The notes under the pieces: model-generated
The model's database searches: none
Told to the model about the DNA's origin: nothing
The model's input: the letters and a program-made list of their open reading frames with translations, nothing else
Assembly (NCBI RefSeq): GCF_042652925.1
Contig: NZ_JBHSHC010000096.1
Location: 1-64,000 of the forward strand
From: Effusibacillus consociatus
GTDB lineage: Bacteria; Bacillota; Bacilli; Tumebacillales; Effusibacillaceae
Length of the DNA stretch: 64,000 nt
Reading direction: 5' to 3'
Shown here: in pieces, positions 17,180-25,775 of the stretch
Position numbering within the stretch: the stretch's first letter is position 1
How the letters are laid out: each line of letters begins with the position of its first letter
Made by a program: the position numbers and the translations under genes

Positions 17180-17210
17180 GAAGCCGGTCCGAAGCGGGCC
17201 GGCTTCTTTC
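17180..17210. terminator. GC-rich hairpin in a long intergenic region
   Basis: GAAGCCGGTCCG, an AAGC loop and GGGCCGGCTTC are followed by TTTC. The stem is strong but the T tract is weak. Between 17022 and 17379 I see nothing else except a run of non-coding-like sequence. Confidence 0.45.
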
Positions 17211-17379
17211 ATCCGGCGGCTCCTTCCAAGCAAATAAGACAAGCATTGCGATGCATATCCTTCTGATAGACAGGCTTGGGAGGAGTGCTGTATGCAAGGC
17301 GAATGAGAGTTCGGCGAACAAAAACGGCCCATGTGTTCCTGTTTGTCGGGACGATGGTTACGGGAGGAGGAGCAAGCGA

Positions 17380-17649
17380 GTGAGGCTGTGGAAACATCAA
17401 CAGCGGGTCCATATTTTTATGCAGCAGTTCGGAGTCAAGACGTTTGAATTTGAGTTGGGGAGGGGGAGCGGCTCCCCTCCTGGAAATTTTCCGAAAAAAC
17501 TCCGAGTGAAAACGGCAAATGGCGAATTTTGTGGTTTTCCCCCTTTATGTTGTGGAACGACCGTACGGGTAGGTTGTATATTGGGGATCCGGTCTGTATT
17601 CATTGGTGGGATCAGAAAGGGTTTGCCCGGGAGCCCCGGTAATTCTTGA
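17380..17649 (+). CDS. possible small protein overlapping an antisense gene
   Basis: A GTG at 17380 sits 7 bases after a perfect GGGAGGAGGAG. The 89-residue frame starts MRLWKHQQRVHIFMQQFG and contains VKTFEFELGRGSG, FPKKLRVKTANGEF and two Cys pairs. Its first 55 residues look protein-like. The last 105 bp overlap the opposite-strand gene at 17545-17952, which is better supported, so this may be spurious. Confidence 0.3.
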   Translation: MRLWKHQQRVHIFMQQFGVKTFEFELGRGSGSPPGNFPKKLRVKTANGEFCGFPPLCCGTTVRVGCILGIRSVFIGGIRKGLPGSPGNS

Positions 17650-17952
17650 ATCGGTTGCCTGTGGCGACCACTGCGGATTCGCTCCTTGGACAATCTGATT
17701 TGCGATCACCGCAATATGCTGGTTGGCGTGATCACAAAGATCCCGTATTTTTTGCAAAAGAATCGATGCCTGTTGTTCCCCAACCCTCATCTGGTTCAGT
17801 TCCGGGCTGTTCGCTGAGTATTGCAGCTGCATGTAGTTTTGTTGCTCCTGCAGTCCAATCTGTTCCGCCATGGAGCGCAGTTGATTGACCTGCTGCTGAA
17901 CGGATTGGAGTTCGTTCGCGATTGACTGCAAATCGGTGCTGTCGTATTGCAT
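17545..17952 (-). CDS. Gln-rich coiled-coil protein, unknown function
   Basis: The protein has 135 residues. The first 90 are helical, with LQSVQQQVNQLRSMAEQIG and a later ASILLQKIRDLCDHANQHI; the last 40 are Pro/Tyr/Thr-rich and likely disordered. AAGGGGGATAACCG precedes the ATG. It is transcribed divergently from the gene at 18090, and the two share a pattern of VNxLRxM, EQxN, AN and EQQ, so they look like distant paralogues. No family is recognised. Confidence 0.65.
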   Translation of the reverse strand: MQYDSTDLQSIANELQSVQQQVNQLRSMAEQIGLQEQQNYMQLQYSANSPELNQMRVGEQQASILLQKIRDLCDHANQHIAVIANQIVQGANPQWSPQATDSRITGAPGQTLSDPTNEYRPDPQYTTYPYGRSTT

Positions 17953-18089
17953 CGGTTATCCCCCTTGGAGCGGCTTGTGCTCAGTCTCTATCACGCGCTT
18001 ATTTTTTATTTTGCATGGTAGAAATATGCATGCTTCTCTTTGCGGCTGGTTACTGTAAGAAGGGAATTTTGAATCGGAGGGATCTGCGA

Positions 18090-18440
18090 ATGGAAGCCAA
18101 CGTTGCACAACTGCGAAGTGAGCTTACCAAACTGCAAATTGAAGTGAATATGCTCCGTCAAATGATGGGATCTCTGGCGCGGGCGGAACAAAGCAATGTA
18201 GAAATGATGCAGGATCAGGCGAACCCGAATACGTTTGGTGCTGTCGGAAATCTGATGCCGATTGAACAGCAAACGGTGCAACAGCTCGAACAAATGAAGC
18301 AGCTTGGAAACGAATTGAAGCAGCATGTTGACCATTTGTCACAGCTGCTTTTGGACTATGAGAATCGATCCCCGGATACGACAGTGATGTCGGACCCCTA
18401 TTCGCGAGGGCTGAACGATCCGATGCAGCGGACGTATTAA
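18090..18440 (+). CDS. Gln-rich coiled-coil protein, paralogue of the divergent neighbour
   Basis: The protein has 116 residues from ATG 18090, which lies 9 bases after CGGAGGG. The helical segments LRSELTKLQIEVNMLRQMMG and QLEQMKQLGNELKQHVDHL are followed by a short tail ending DPMQRTY. Motif order matches the protein at 17545-17952. Such small proteins are common near spore or envelope genes in Bacillales, but nothing here proves that role. Confidence 0.65.
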   Translation: MEANVAQLRSELTKLQIEVNMLRQMMGSLARAEQSNVEMMQDQANPNTFGAVGNLMPIEQQTVQQLEQMKQLGNELKQHVDHLSQLLLDYENRSPDTTVMSDPYSRGLNDPMQRTY

Positions 18441-18506
18441 TGCCTTGACCAAGGAAAGAACCTTCGCTATTCTGGTATAGGTATCCATAAAGAAGGAGGA
18501 TCTTCC

Positions 18507-18869
18507 ATGTCAACTCGTCCGTCAAAAGAACTTGAAATCGTTCCGAATCCGCATCCGGATCGGCATTATATGGTGGAAATCGAAAGCCCGGAGTTTACCG
18601 CACTTTGTCCAAAAACCGGTCAACCCGATTTTGCGACAATCAAAATTTCGTACATTCCAGGCCCCTCCATTGTGGAGTTGAAGTCGCTGAAGCTTTATCT
18701 GTGGAGCTTCCGTGACGAGGGACATTTTCACGAGGACGTGACCAACCTGATTCTGAATGATTTGGTGAAGGCTCTGGAGCCTCGCTACATGCAGGTGGTT
18801 GGCAAATTCAACGTCCGCGGCGGAATCTATACTACGGTGACCGCGGAATATGGTGAGAAAACCGTATAA
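18507..18869 (+). CDS. queF: NADPH-dependent preQ0 reductase QueF (short form)
   Basis: QueF reduces 7-cyano-7-deazaguanine to preQ1 in queuosine synthesis. The catalytic Cys34 sits in FTALCPKTGQPDFA with Asp41. The substrate Glu57 lies in the QueF motif (SIVELKSLKLYLWSFRDEG). The protein is 120 residues, against about 165 in Bacillus subtilis, so it is the short unimodular form. AAGAAGGAGG precedes the start. No other queuosine gene and no preQ1 riboswitch are adjacent. Confidence 0.93.
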   Translation: MSTRPSKELEIVPNPHPDRHYMVEIESPEFTALCPKTGQPDFATIKISYIPGPSIVELKSLKLYLWSFRDEGHFHEDVTNLILNDLVKALEPRYMQVVGKFNVRGGIYTTVTAEYGEKTV

Positions 18870-18891
18870 GCGGAGAAAAGAATAACACGAG

Positions 18892-18934
18892 AAATGGAGT
18901 GCGAACCGACTTGAGTTCCGGCACTCCATTTTTG
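18892..18934 (+). terminator. rho-independent terminator after queF
   Basis: AAATGGAGTGC pairs with GCACTCCATTT across a 19-base loop and runs into TTTTTG. Confidence 0.8.
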
Positions 18935-18962
18935 TATTTTGCTTCCGCTTTGTTTGAGGATC

Positions 18963-18995
18963 GTTCATCTCCTGTTCATAAACAGATGATATGAT
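18963..18995 (+). promoter_or_regulatory. 11-bp direct-repeat response-regulator box with -10 element
   Basis: GTTCATCT (18963) and GTTCATAA (18974) are spaced exactly 11 bp, and TATGAT (18990-18995) follows 16 bp after the second repeat. The same layout recurs at 21113-21145. One-turn direct repeats are the usual target of OmpR/PhoB-type regulators, and the first gene downstream is such a regulator, so autoregulation is likely. Confidence 0.65.
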
Positions 18996-19034
18996 ACAGT
19001 TGCCTACTTTTGGATACGGGAGTGCGATGGGTTG

Positions 19035-19721
19035 ATGAAACAAATCAAAATCCTTGTCATAGATGATGATCCGCATATTTGTGAGTTAATCAAATTATAT
19101 GGGGAAACAAACGGCTATCAGATGATATCCGCCTATGATGGTATGGAAGGGTTGGAAAGATTTTTTGACGAAACTCCCGATTTGGTGATACTGGACATCA
19201 TGCTGCCTGAAATGGACGGATGGCAGTTGTGCAAAAGCATTCGGGCAGACAAGCCTACCCCGATTATCATGCTGACTGGCAAAGGCGAGAGCTACGACAG
19301 GATTAAAGGATTGGACCTCGGGGCGGATGATTACATGGTGAAACCGTTTGATCCCAAGGAACTGATGGCTCGCATTAAGGCCGTCTTGCGCAGGGGCAAT
19401 CAATTGCCGGAAACGAAAGAAGTGATCGAATTTCCCTCCTTAAGGATAGATCCCAATCAGTATCATGTGATCTGCCGGGGAACGGAGTTCACGCTGCCGC
19501 CAAAAGAAATGGAACTGCTCTATTTTTTTGCCACTTACCCGAACCAGGTTTTCACCCGTCAGCAATTATTGGATAAAGTTTGGGGATTTGATTTTCATGG
19601 CGATCCGCGAACGGTGGATGTCCATATTAAGCGGATACGGGAAAAATTGGGCGACCACACACAATGGTCACTGAAAACGATCAGGGGAATCGGGTACAAA
19701 TTTGAGGTGAAGTCGGATTGA
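19035..19721 (+). CDS. OmpR/PhoB-family response regulator
   Basis: The receiver domain (residues 1-115) has the acidic pair DDD near 10-12, the phospho-acceptor Asp in LVILDIMLPEMDGW, the Thr of MLTGKG and Lys of VKPFDP. A winged-helix trans_reg_C domain (about 130-228) ends with DVHIKRIREKLGD and TIRGIGYKFE. ATG 19035 is preferred over the adjacent TTG. It overlaps the kinase gene by 4 bases. It is inferred to bind the direct repeats before its own gene and before the exporter operon. Confidence 0.92.
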   Translation: MKQIKILVIDDDPHICELIKLYGETNGYQMISAYDGMEGLERFFDETPDLVILDIMLPEMDGWQLCKSIRADKPTPIIMLTGKGESYDRIKGLDLGADDYMVKPFDPKELMARIKAVLRRGNQLPETKEVIEFPSLRIDPNQYHVICRGTEFTLPPKEMELLYFFATYPNQVFTRQQLLDKVWGFDFHGDPRTVDVHIKRIREKLGDHTQWSLKTIRGIGYKFEVKSD

Positions 19722-21109
19722 TCCAGGTGAGAAGCATTTTTTTCAAGCTGTTCATCACATACGTGGTGATTTTGTTTCTTTCGTTTTCCCTGTTCAGCGT
19801 TGTTTCTTTCTGGTTGTTTCAAAATAACATAAGCCAAAGACATCAAGATTCGCTTTCGAATCAAGCAAAAATCGTTGTGCAATACATTGAAACCGCGTAC
19901 CAAAAAGGCTGGAGCCGGGAGACTTTGATTTCCTCGCTCGAACTCAGCATTGCCAAGCAGGATAGGGTTGTCTATTTATATGATGAAACCGGGAAATTGA
20001 TGTATCAAGCCGGCAAAAACGACAGTGCTTTTACCTTGGATCCCGAGATTGTGCAGGCAGCTTTACGCGGGGACAAAATCATTCGTAAACTGGAGCAGGA
20101 TGAGCGACGTGTAATCTTAATGGCGCAGCCGGTCAAGGGAACGGTTCCGATGCAGGAAAAAGTGCTGGTCATGGTTTCTTACGGGTTTGAAAGGGATTTC
20201 AATCAAGTCAAGTACTTGCTGCTGTTGGGAATTGTAATTACCCTTGCAATCACCGGAATCTGCACTTTTTATGTGTCAAAAAAAATCACGGCGCCGTTAA
20301 GGGAAATGAATCAGGTAGCTTTGCAATTTGCGAAGGGGAAATTCAGCCAAAGGGTGAAGGTGAAAAAGCAAGACGAGATCGGACAGCTTGGGGCCACGAT
20401 GAATTACATGGCACAGGAACTATCCGGCATTGAGCAGATGAGGAAGGATTTTGTCGCCAACGTATCACACGATTTGCGGTCTCCGCTTACTTCGATTCAT
20501 GGATTTTTGGGAGCTCTTTTGGACGGTACAATCCCGCCTGGTCGGCAGCAGCATTATCTTTTGATCATGAAAGAAGCAACGGAACGACTGATGAAACTGG
20601 TCGATGATTTGTTGGATATGGCAAGGATGGAGGCGGGGCAGCTGAATATCAACCCCGTTCCGTTTAATTTAACGGAACAGGTTCGAAAAGTGATTGCCCG
20701 GTTGGAACCGGAGTTTCTCAAACACCAGATTCAAGTCCGATTGCTGAAAGACGATGAACAGGAAATTGAGGTGATTGCCGATCCCGACCGGATTGATCAA
20801 GTGATGGTCAATCTGATCCAAAACGCAATTCAGTTTTCTCCTGCAGGGGGGACTGTGGTCATCACGTTGAAAAAAATGGACCGGGCCGTCGTGTCAGTCC
20901 GGGATTACGGTGTCGGTATCAAACCTGAAGACATTAAGTACATTTGGAAACGCTTTTATAAAGAGGATAAAGCGAGATCAAAAAAAGCCGGTACCGGAAT
21001 CGGTCTATCCATTGTCAAACATATATTGGATCTGCATGAAAGCAGTATTCATGTGCAAAGCGAACCGGGACAAGGGTCAGAATTCAAATTCACTTTGCCG
21101 TTGGCTTGA
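19718..21109 (+). CDS. membrane sensor histidine kinase (HAMP, HisKA, HATPase)
   Basis: The TTG start at 19718 is 7 bases after GAGGTGA and overlaps the regulator's stop. There are two transmembrane helices (about 8-30 and 165-185) with an extracellular loop of about 130 residues. HAMP is at about 186-240, the H box NVSHDLRSPLTS near 252, then N box (QVMVNLIQNAIQFS), DYGVGI and the GTGIGLSIVKH G box. It is predicted to phosphorylate the adjacent regulator. The signal is unknown, though coupling to the exporter suggests envelope stress or an antimicrobial. Confidence 0.92.
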   Translation: MIQVRSIFFKLFITYVVILFLSFSLFSVVSFWLFQNNISQRHQDSLSNQAKIVVQYIETAYQKGWSRETLISSLELSIAKQDRVVYLYDETGKLMYQAGKNDSAFTLDPEIVQAALRGDKIIRKLEQDERRVILMAQPVKGTVPMQEKVLVMVSYGFERDFNQVKYLLLLGIVITLAITGICTFYVSKKITAPLREMNQVALQFAKGKFSQRVKVKKQDEIGQLGATMNYMAQELSGIEQMRKDFVANVSHDLRSPLTSIHGFLGALLDGTIPPGRQQHYLLIMKEATERLMKLVDDLLDMARMEAGQLNINPVPFNLTEQVRKVIARLEPEFLKHQIQVRLLKDDEQEIEVIADPDRIDQVMVNLIQNAIQFSPAGGTVVITLKKMDRAVVSVRDYGVGIKPEDIKYIWKRFYKEDKARSKKAGTGIGLSIVKHILDLHESSIHVQSEPGQGSEFKFTLPLA

Positions 21110-21112
21110 TCT

Positions 21113-21145
21113 GTTCATCTTCTGTTCATAAACAGATGCTATCCT
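21113..21145 (+). promoter_or_regulatory. second 11-bp direct-repeat response-regulator box
   Basis: GTTCATCT (21113) and GTTCATAA (21124) at 11-bp spacing are followed after 16 bp by TATCCT (21140-21145). Twenty-five or more positions match the element at 18963. It lies right after the kinase stop codon and gives the exporter genes their own regulated promoter. Confidence 0.65.
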
Positions 21146-21180
21146 ATGATCTATGAATTCGATGATAGGAGGGTAAACAA

Positions 21181-22662
21181 GTGACGGGCAAGAAAAGAAT
21201 GATTCTGATCGCAAGTGTCGCAGTTCTCGTGTTGGGCGGCGGTGGAGGGTATTACGCCTATGCCAAAAGATCTTCCGCCTCGGCTGCCAGCAATTTTCTG
21301 ATTGGGGAAGCCAAGGTCGGCAGCGTAACAAAAGTCGTTACCGCCACCGGCACCCTTCAAAACAAGAGTATTGTCAATTTGAGCTTCGGCACGGCCGGAC
21401 GCATAGCAAGCCTCAAAGTTCAAGCAGGCGACACGGTAAAAAAAGGCCAGGTGCTGGCCGAACTGGACAAATCGGTCTTGCTCAACCAGGTGGCGTCCTC
21501 ACAAGCTAACCTGAAAAGTGCCCAGGCCAAACTGAATTCTCTGCAGCAAGGTCTGTCGGAGGGGGATTTGGCCAGCCTGCAATCCCAGATCACCCGTGCG
21601 CAGGCGGATCTGGAAAATGCTAAGCGAAATCTTGAGCTTGCCAAGCAAAATGCTGATTCCAGCTATTTGCAAAACCAGGTCCAAGGGGCGGCCAATCAGC
21701 TCTCGTTGGCCCAAACCCATTATGATACGGTAAGCAAAACGGGTGACTCGGTGCAGATCGCAATGGCGAAGGCTCAGCTCGATCAGGCAAATAAAAATTA
21801 TGTTGCCGCCATAAGCGCTCAGTCGAATACAACGCAAGCGCAGACACAACTCATGACCGCTGAAAATGCGCTTCGAACGGCACAAGCAGCTTATGACTCC
21901 GCCGTAACCCAATTAAACAGCAAAAAACAGCCGCCCACCGCAAGCGACCTGGCACAGGCGCAAGCAGCTGTAGAGCAGGCCCAAGCCGCTTTGGCAACTT
22001 CGGAGAACAACCTGGCGCAAGCAACGATGATCGCCCCGTTTGACGGTGTGGTGACTGCGGTGAATCCGCATGAAGGGGAACAAATAGGAGGAACGGCAGC
22101 GGTGCTGTCTCTGCAATCAACCGATTCCGCTCCCCAGCTGGTCGTTCCGGTTGACGAAGCGGACATCAGCTTGGTGAAAGTGGGGCAGACAGCAACTGTT
22201 ACTGCCGACTCTTTGCCGGGGAAGCGGTTTGAAGCTTCCGTTCTGCAAATTGCGCCTGTCGGAACCACCCAGAATAATGTAACTACATTTGCTGTCACAC
22301 TCTCGTTTACCGGTGACACTTCAGGTCTCATGATCGGCCAAAGCCTATCGGCAAAAATTCTGATTGAAAAACGGGATAAAGTCCTGACGGTTCCGAGTGA
22401 AGCCATCCGCGGTGTCGGCAATAAACGGACGGTTCTTGTTTATAAATCCGGTTCGGAGAATCCTGTCCCGACCGATGTCACAACCGGCCTAGACGATGGA
22501 ACGTCTGTGGAGATCCGCAGCGGGCTGACAGAAGGACAAAAAATCGTACTTGGCACAAAGTCGGCCCCCCAATCGAGTGTGCAAGGCAATCCTTTTGGCA
22601 GCGGCGCCGGGCGGGGTGCCGGAGGCTTCGGCGGCGGTGGCAGCGGCGGACGGAACCGTTAA
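21181..22662 (+). CDS. MacA/YknX-type membrane-fusion protein of an ABC exporter
   Basis: An N-terminal anchor helix (about 8-28) is followed by a lipoyl half (VTATGTLQNKSIVNLSFGTAG and GDTVKKGQVLAELD), a long Ala/Gln-rich coiled-coil hairpin (about 95-270), the second lipoyl half (ATMIAPFDGVVTAVNPHEGE) and beta-barrel domains. A Gly/Arg-rich tail ends the protein. The hairpin is longer than usual. GTG 21181 follows AGGAGGG. The partners are the next two genes, as in the yknXYZ and macAB arrangement. Confidence 0.9.
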   Translation: MTGKKRMILIASVAVLVLGGGGGYYAYAKRSSASAASNFLIGEAKVGSVTKVVTATGTLQNKSIVNLSFGTAGRIASLKVQAGDTVKKGQVLAELDKSVLLNQVASSQANLKSAQAKLNSLQQGLSEGDLASLQSQITRAQADLENAKRNLELAKQNADSSYLQNQVQGAANQLSLAQTHYDTVSKTGDSVQIAMAKAQLDQANKNYVAAISAQSNTTQAQTQLMTAENALRTAQAAYDSAVTQLNSKKQPPTASDLAQAQAAVEQAQAALATSENNLAQATMIAPFDGVVTAVNPHEGEQIGGTAAVLSLQSTDSAPQLVVPVDEADISLVKVGQTATVTADSLPGKRFEASVLQIAPVGTTQNNVTTFAVTLSFTGDTSGLMIGQSLSAKILIEKRDKVLTVPSEAIRGVGNKRTVLVYKSGSENPVPTDVTTGLDDGTSVEIRSGLTEGQKIVLGTKSAPQSSVQGNPFGSGAGRGAGGFGGGGSGGRNR

Positions 22663-22676
22663 GGGAGGGTGCATTG

Positions 22677-23393
22677 ATGATTACATTACGCGACCTTCAC
22701 AAGATTTATCGCACGGGGCATGTGGAGGTTCACGCCTTGAAAGGAGTGGATCTCCATATTGAAAAAGGGGAATTCGTCTCGATCATGGGACCTTCCGGGT
22801 CCGGAAAATCGACTATGATGAACGTATTGGGCTGTCTTGACAAGCCGAGCTCGGGAGAGTACGTCCTTGATGGAATCAATATCAGCATGGCAACAGATGA
22901 TGAGTTGGCAGCCATTCGCAATCGAAAAATCGGGTTTATTTTTCAATCCTTCCATTTGTTGAAGCGCAATACTGCGTTAGAGAATGTGGAGCTGCCGATG
23001 CTGTACGCTCGGGTTCCGGCTGCCATTCGCAGGGAAAAAGCGATTCGCGCTTTAGAGATCGTGGGATTGGCCGATCGGATGAATCATCGCCCGAACGAAT
23101 TATCCGGCGGTCAGCAGCAGCGCGTAGCGATAGCCAGAGCGTTGGTGAATGATCCGGCGATCCTTCTGGCGGATGAACCGACCGGTAACTTGGACAGTCA
23201 GACTACCGAGGAGATCCTGGCCATTTTTCAAGAGTTAAATGAGATGGGGCATACGGTTGTCATCGTTACGCATGAACCGGATGTCGCCGAGCATACCAAG
23301 CGGATTGTATGGTTTCGGGATGGCGGAATTGCCAGTGACAGTAGGGTATCGAACCGCCGCTTTGTGATGAGCGCAAAGGGGGGGACCGCATGA
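22677..23393 (+). CDS. MacB/YknY-type ABC transporter ATP-binding protein
   Basis: The Walker A motif GPSGSGKST is at about 40-48, the Q loop in IFQSFHLL, the signature LSGGQQQRVAIARAL near 140 and Walker B ILLADEPTGNLD near 165. A switch His follows in VIVTHEPD. Its 238 residues are typical of LolD/MacB ATPases. ATG 22677 follows AGGGAGGG. It overlaps the permease gene by 4 bases. Confidence 0.95.
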   Translation: MITLRDLHKIYRTGHVEVHALKGVDLHIEKGEFVSIMGPSGSGKSTMMNVLGCLDKPSSGEYVLDGINISMATDDELAAIRNRKIGFIFQSFHLLKRNTALENVELPMLYARVPAAIRREKAIRALEIVGLADRMNHRPNELSGGQQQRVAIARALVNDPAILLADEPTGNLDSQTTEEILAIFQELNEMGHTVVIVTHEPDVAEHTKRIVWFRDGGIASDSRVSNRRFVMSAKGGTA

Positions 23394-24610
23394 ATTTCTA
23401 CGAATCTATCAGGGTGTCTCTGCAGAGTTTGGTTGCAAACAAATTGCGATCCACCTTGACAATGCTGGGGATTATTATCGGGATCTCTTCCGTTATCGTC
23501 ATGGTGTCGATCGGGCAAGGTGCAACCTCCTATGTGACCAATCAAATCCAAGGCTTGGGTTCGAATTTGCTGATCGTGCAGCCGGGACAGGCCAGTTCGG
23601 GCGGTGTCTCCATGGGAGTCGGAAGTTCGAACACTTTGAAAATAAGCGATGTGGCTGTCATTCAAGAATCGTCCCCCGCCATACAAGGGGTTGCACCTAT
23701 TACGTCGCGGTCCGTGCAAGTGGTTTATCAACAGCGCAACACCACGACCCAAATTACGGGAACAACGACCGATTATTTGCAAGTACGGGCTGCGAATACA
23801 CAGTTTGGCCGATTTTTTAATGAGAACGAGCAGAACGGTGCAGCCAAAGTCGCTGTTCTGGGGACGACGGTGGTGCAAAATCTGTTTGGATTCGCAGACG
23901 TAAACCCCGTGGGAGAGACGATTCGAATCAATGGAATTCCCTTCCAAATCATCGGCGTGATGGAAAGTAAAGGCAGCAGCGGCCTTCAGAACACGGATGA
24001 CACGATCTTGATACCGATTGAAACCGCAAGACAGCGATTGGTTGGGACTGACAATGTTCGAAACATCTTAATAGAGGCAAAATCGGCTGATCAAATGGAG
24101 CAGGCCAGTATTGAAGTCAGGAGAAGTTTGCGGAAAGCCCACCATCTTACAGCAAATCAGCCGGATGACTTTATGATCACGAACCAGGCTGACATTCTCA
24201 GCGCATCGCAGGGAATTACACAGACTCTGACGCTGTTTCTGGGCGGTGTAGCCGCGATCTCTCTCATCGTCGGCGGGATTGGTGTGATGAATATCATGCT
24301 GGTATCCGTAACGGAGAGGACAAAGGAAATCGGGATCCGGAAAGCGTTGGGAGCCAGACAGCGGGATCTGCTGGTGCAGTTTTTGATCGAAGCGATTGTG
24401 TTGAGTTTAATCGGCGGCATCATCGGAATTATTCTCGGCGCGGTCGGATCGTTCGGGTTGGGGCGGGTGATGAATTTTGCGACCACACTCTCGATCGGCG
24501 CCGTCCTGACAGCGTTTGGATTCTCCGGCCTGATCGGCATCGTGTTTGGGGTATTCCCCGCGCGAAAAGCGGCTCGCTTGGAGCCTATTGAAGCACTGCG
24601 TTATGAATAG
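23390..24610 (+). CDS. MacB/YknZ-type ABC transporter permease (FtsX family)
   Basis: Four transmembrane helices (about 20-45, 280-305, 330-360, 365-395) flank an extracellular MacB core domain of about 220 residues. The TMLGIIIGISSVIVMVSIG start and the FtsX segment (VGGIGVMNIMLVSVTERTKEIGIRKALGA) are diagnostic. Its partners are the ATPase and fusion protein upstream. Known relatives export toxins or antimicrobial peptides; the substrate here is unknown. Confidence 0.94.
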   Translation: MNFYESIRVSLQSLVANKLRSTLTMLGIIIGISSVIVMVSIGQGATSYVTNQIQGLGSNLLIVQPGQASSGGVSMGVGSSNTLKISDVAVIQESSPAIQGVAPITSRSVQVVYQQRNTTTQITGTTTDYLQVRAANTQFGRFFNENEQNGAAKVAVLGTTVVQNLFGFADVNPVGETIRINGIPFQIIGVMESKGSSGLQNTDDTILIPIETARQRLVGTDNVRNILIEAKSADQMEQASIEVRRSLRKAHHLTANQPDDFMITNQADILSASQGITQTLTLFLGGVAAISLIVGGIGVMNIMLVSVTERTKEIGIRKALGARQRDLLVQFLIEAIVLSLIGGIIGIILGAVGSFGLGRVMNFATTLSIGAVLTAFGFSGLIGIVFGVFPARKAARLEPIEALRYE

Positions 24611-24625
24611 ATGGAGGGAAATCCA

Positions 24626-25735
24626 ATGAAAAAACCGGTATTATGGTTGCTATGCGGAATGGCTGCCGGCAGTGTAGCCACTGCCCCGATTGTCGCGGGG
24701 GCGGAAAGTTTGCAGGTGGCGATTTCAAACGTCAAGCTGATGATGAACGGCGTTGATAAAACGCCGGCTGGCGGAAGCTTCTGGAACGGGATTGCGCAAG
24801 TGCCTGCAGCTTTAGAATATCAAGGAACTACCTATGTCCCTGTGAGATATGTGTCGGAGGCGTTAGGATACCCTGTGGAATGGGAAGGGACAACCCGCAC
24901 CGTCTTTATCGGCAGCAAACCGGTGGTTGGTTCAGCTCCGGCGTTGCCGATAGGGCAGTCTGCCCGACCGGAACAGAACGTGCCTGTAACTTTCACACCG
25001 CTGAATTCCGTACTGTATGACACGGGAGATACAAACTTGGTCAAGGTGTCGGTTGCTGTCCGAAACGATGATACGAAGCCGTTCAGTTTCGGAGCTTACC
25101 AATCGTCGTTCACCCATCGCGACGGTACGCAATACACTGGAACTCTTTACGTGCCGCAGGGGTCCGACTACCAAATTGATCCCAAAACGACCCGCGTTCT
25201 TCAGTATTACACAACTGTGCCCAAAGGGGTCGCGGAAAGCGATCTGACGTTCCAGCTTACAAAGGTTGATTTTAGTACGTATCCGGCTAAGATTAAGCCT
25301 TGGGCAACTGTTCCTTTACAGAGTTCCGCAGCCAACGGTACCTCTTATATGGGATACGACACGCCTACTTTTGACTTGGTACCTTATCAGGTTCAATTGG
25401 GTTCAATTAGTTCATGGAGTTACGATTACAAAGCCTACACACAGGTGTACAAGCTCCATGTGAAAACCTCTAAAACCGACAATGTCAATGCATTTCCCAA
25501 CGCAACCGAACTGATTTTTGAAGTTGTGGACGGAAACGGTCAATCGGTGGCGCAAACCCGGTATGCTGTCGGAACCAGCACAAATGCAGCTGTTCCGGTT
25601 CTCGGTGACGGTGACCAGTATATCACTTTCAATAATCTTACTTGGTCACGATACAGCAGTTCGGGCACGAAGATCCAGGTGTATGAAGCTTTTCAGCAGG
25701 GCAAACGGTTATTGGGCGCTTTCTCCATAAATTGA
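24626..25735 (+). CDS. secreted stalk-domain (copper amine oxidase N-like) protein
   Basis: After a signal peptide (about 1-26) a stalk domain spans about 30-95, with VAISNVKLMMNGVDK, TYVPVRYVSEALGYPVEW and TRTVFIG. The rest (about 110-370) is a beta-rich domain of unknown type. GGAGGG lies 7 bases before ATG 24626. It is the last gene of the exporter operon, so it may sense or bind the exported compound at the cell surface. That role is inference. Confidence 0.82.
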   Translation: MKKPVLWLLCGMAAGSVATAPIVAGAESLQVAISNVKLMMNGVDKTPAGGSFWNGIAQVPAALEYQGTTYVPVRYVSEALGYPVEWEGTTRTVFIGSKPVVGSAPALPIGQSARPEQNVPVTFTPLNSVLYDTGDTNLVKVSVAVRNDDTKPFSFGAYQSSFTHRDGTQYTGTLYVPQGSDYQIDPKTTRVLQYYTTVPKGVAESDLTFQLTKVDFSTYPAKIKPWATVPLQSSAANGTSYMGYDTPTFDLVPYQVQLGSISSWSYDYKAYTQVYKLHVKTSKTDNVNAFPNATELIFEVVDGNGQSVAQTRYAVGTSTNAAVPVLGDGDQYITFNNLTWSRYSSSGTKIQVYEAFQQGKRLLGAFSIN

Positions 25736-25744
25736 TGTGACACA

Positions 25745-25772
25745 CTCCCGGGGGATTCTCCGGGAGCGTTTG
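25745..25772 (+). terminator. rho-independent terminator
   Basis: CTCCCGG (25745-25751), an 8-base loop and CCGGGAG (25760-25766) are followed by CGTTTGAATTT. It sits between convergent genes. Confidence 0.7.
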
Positions 25773-25775
25773 AAT

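Noticed and set aside
18441..18506. preQ1 riboswitch before queF
   Set aside because: The 66-base gap contains no preQ1 aptamer pattern.
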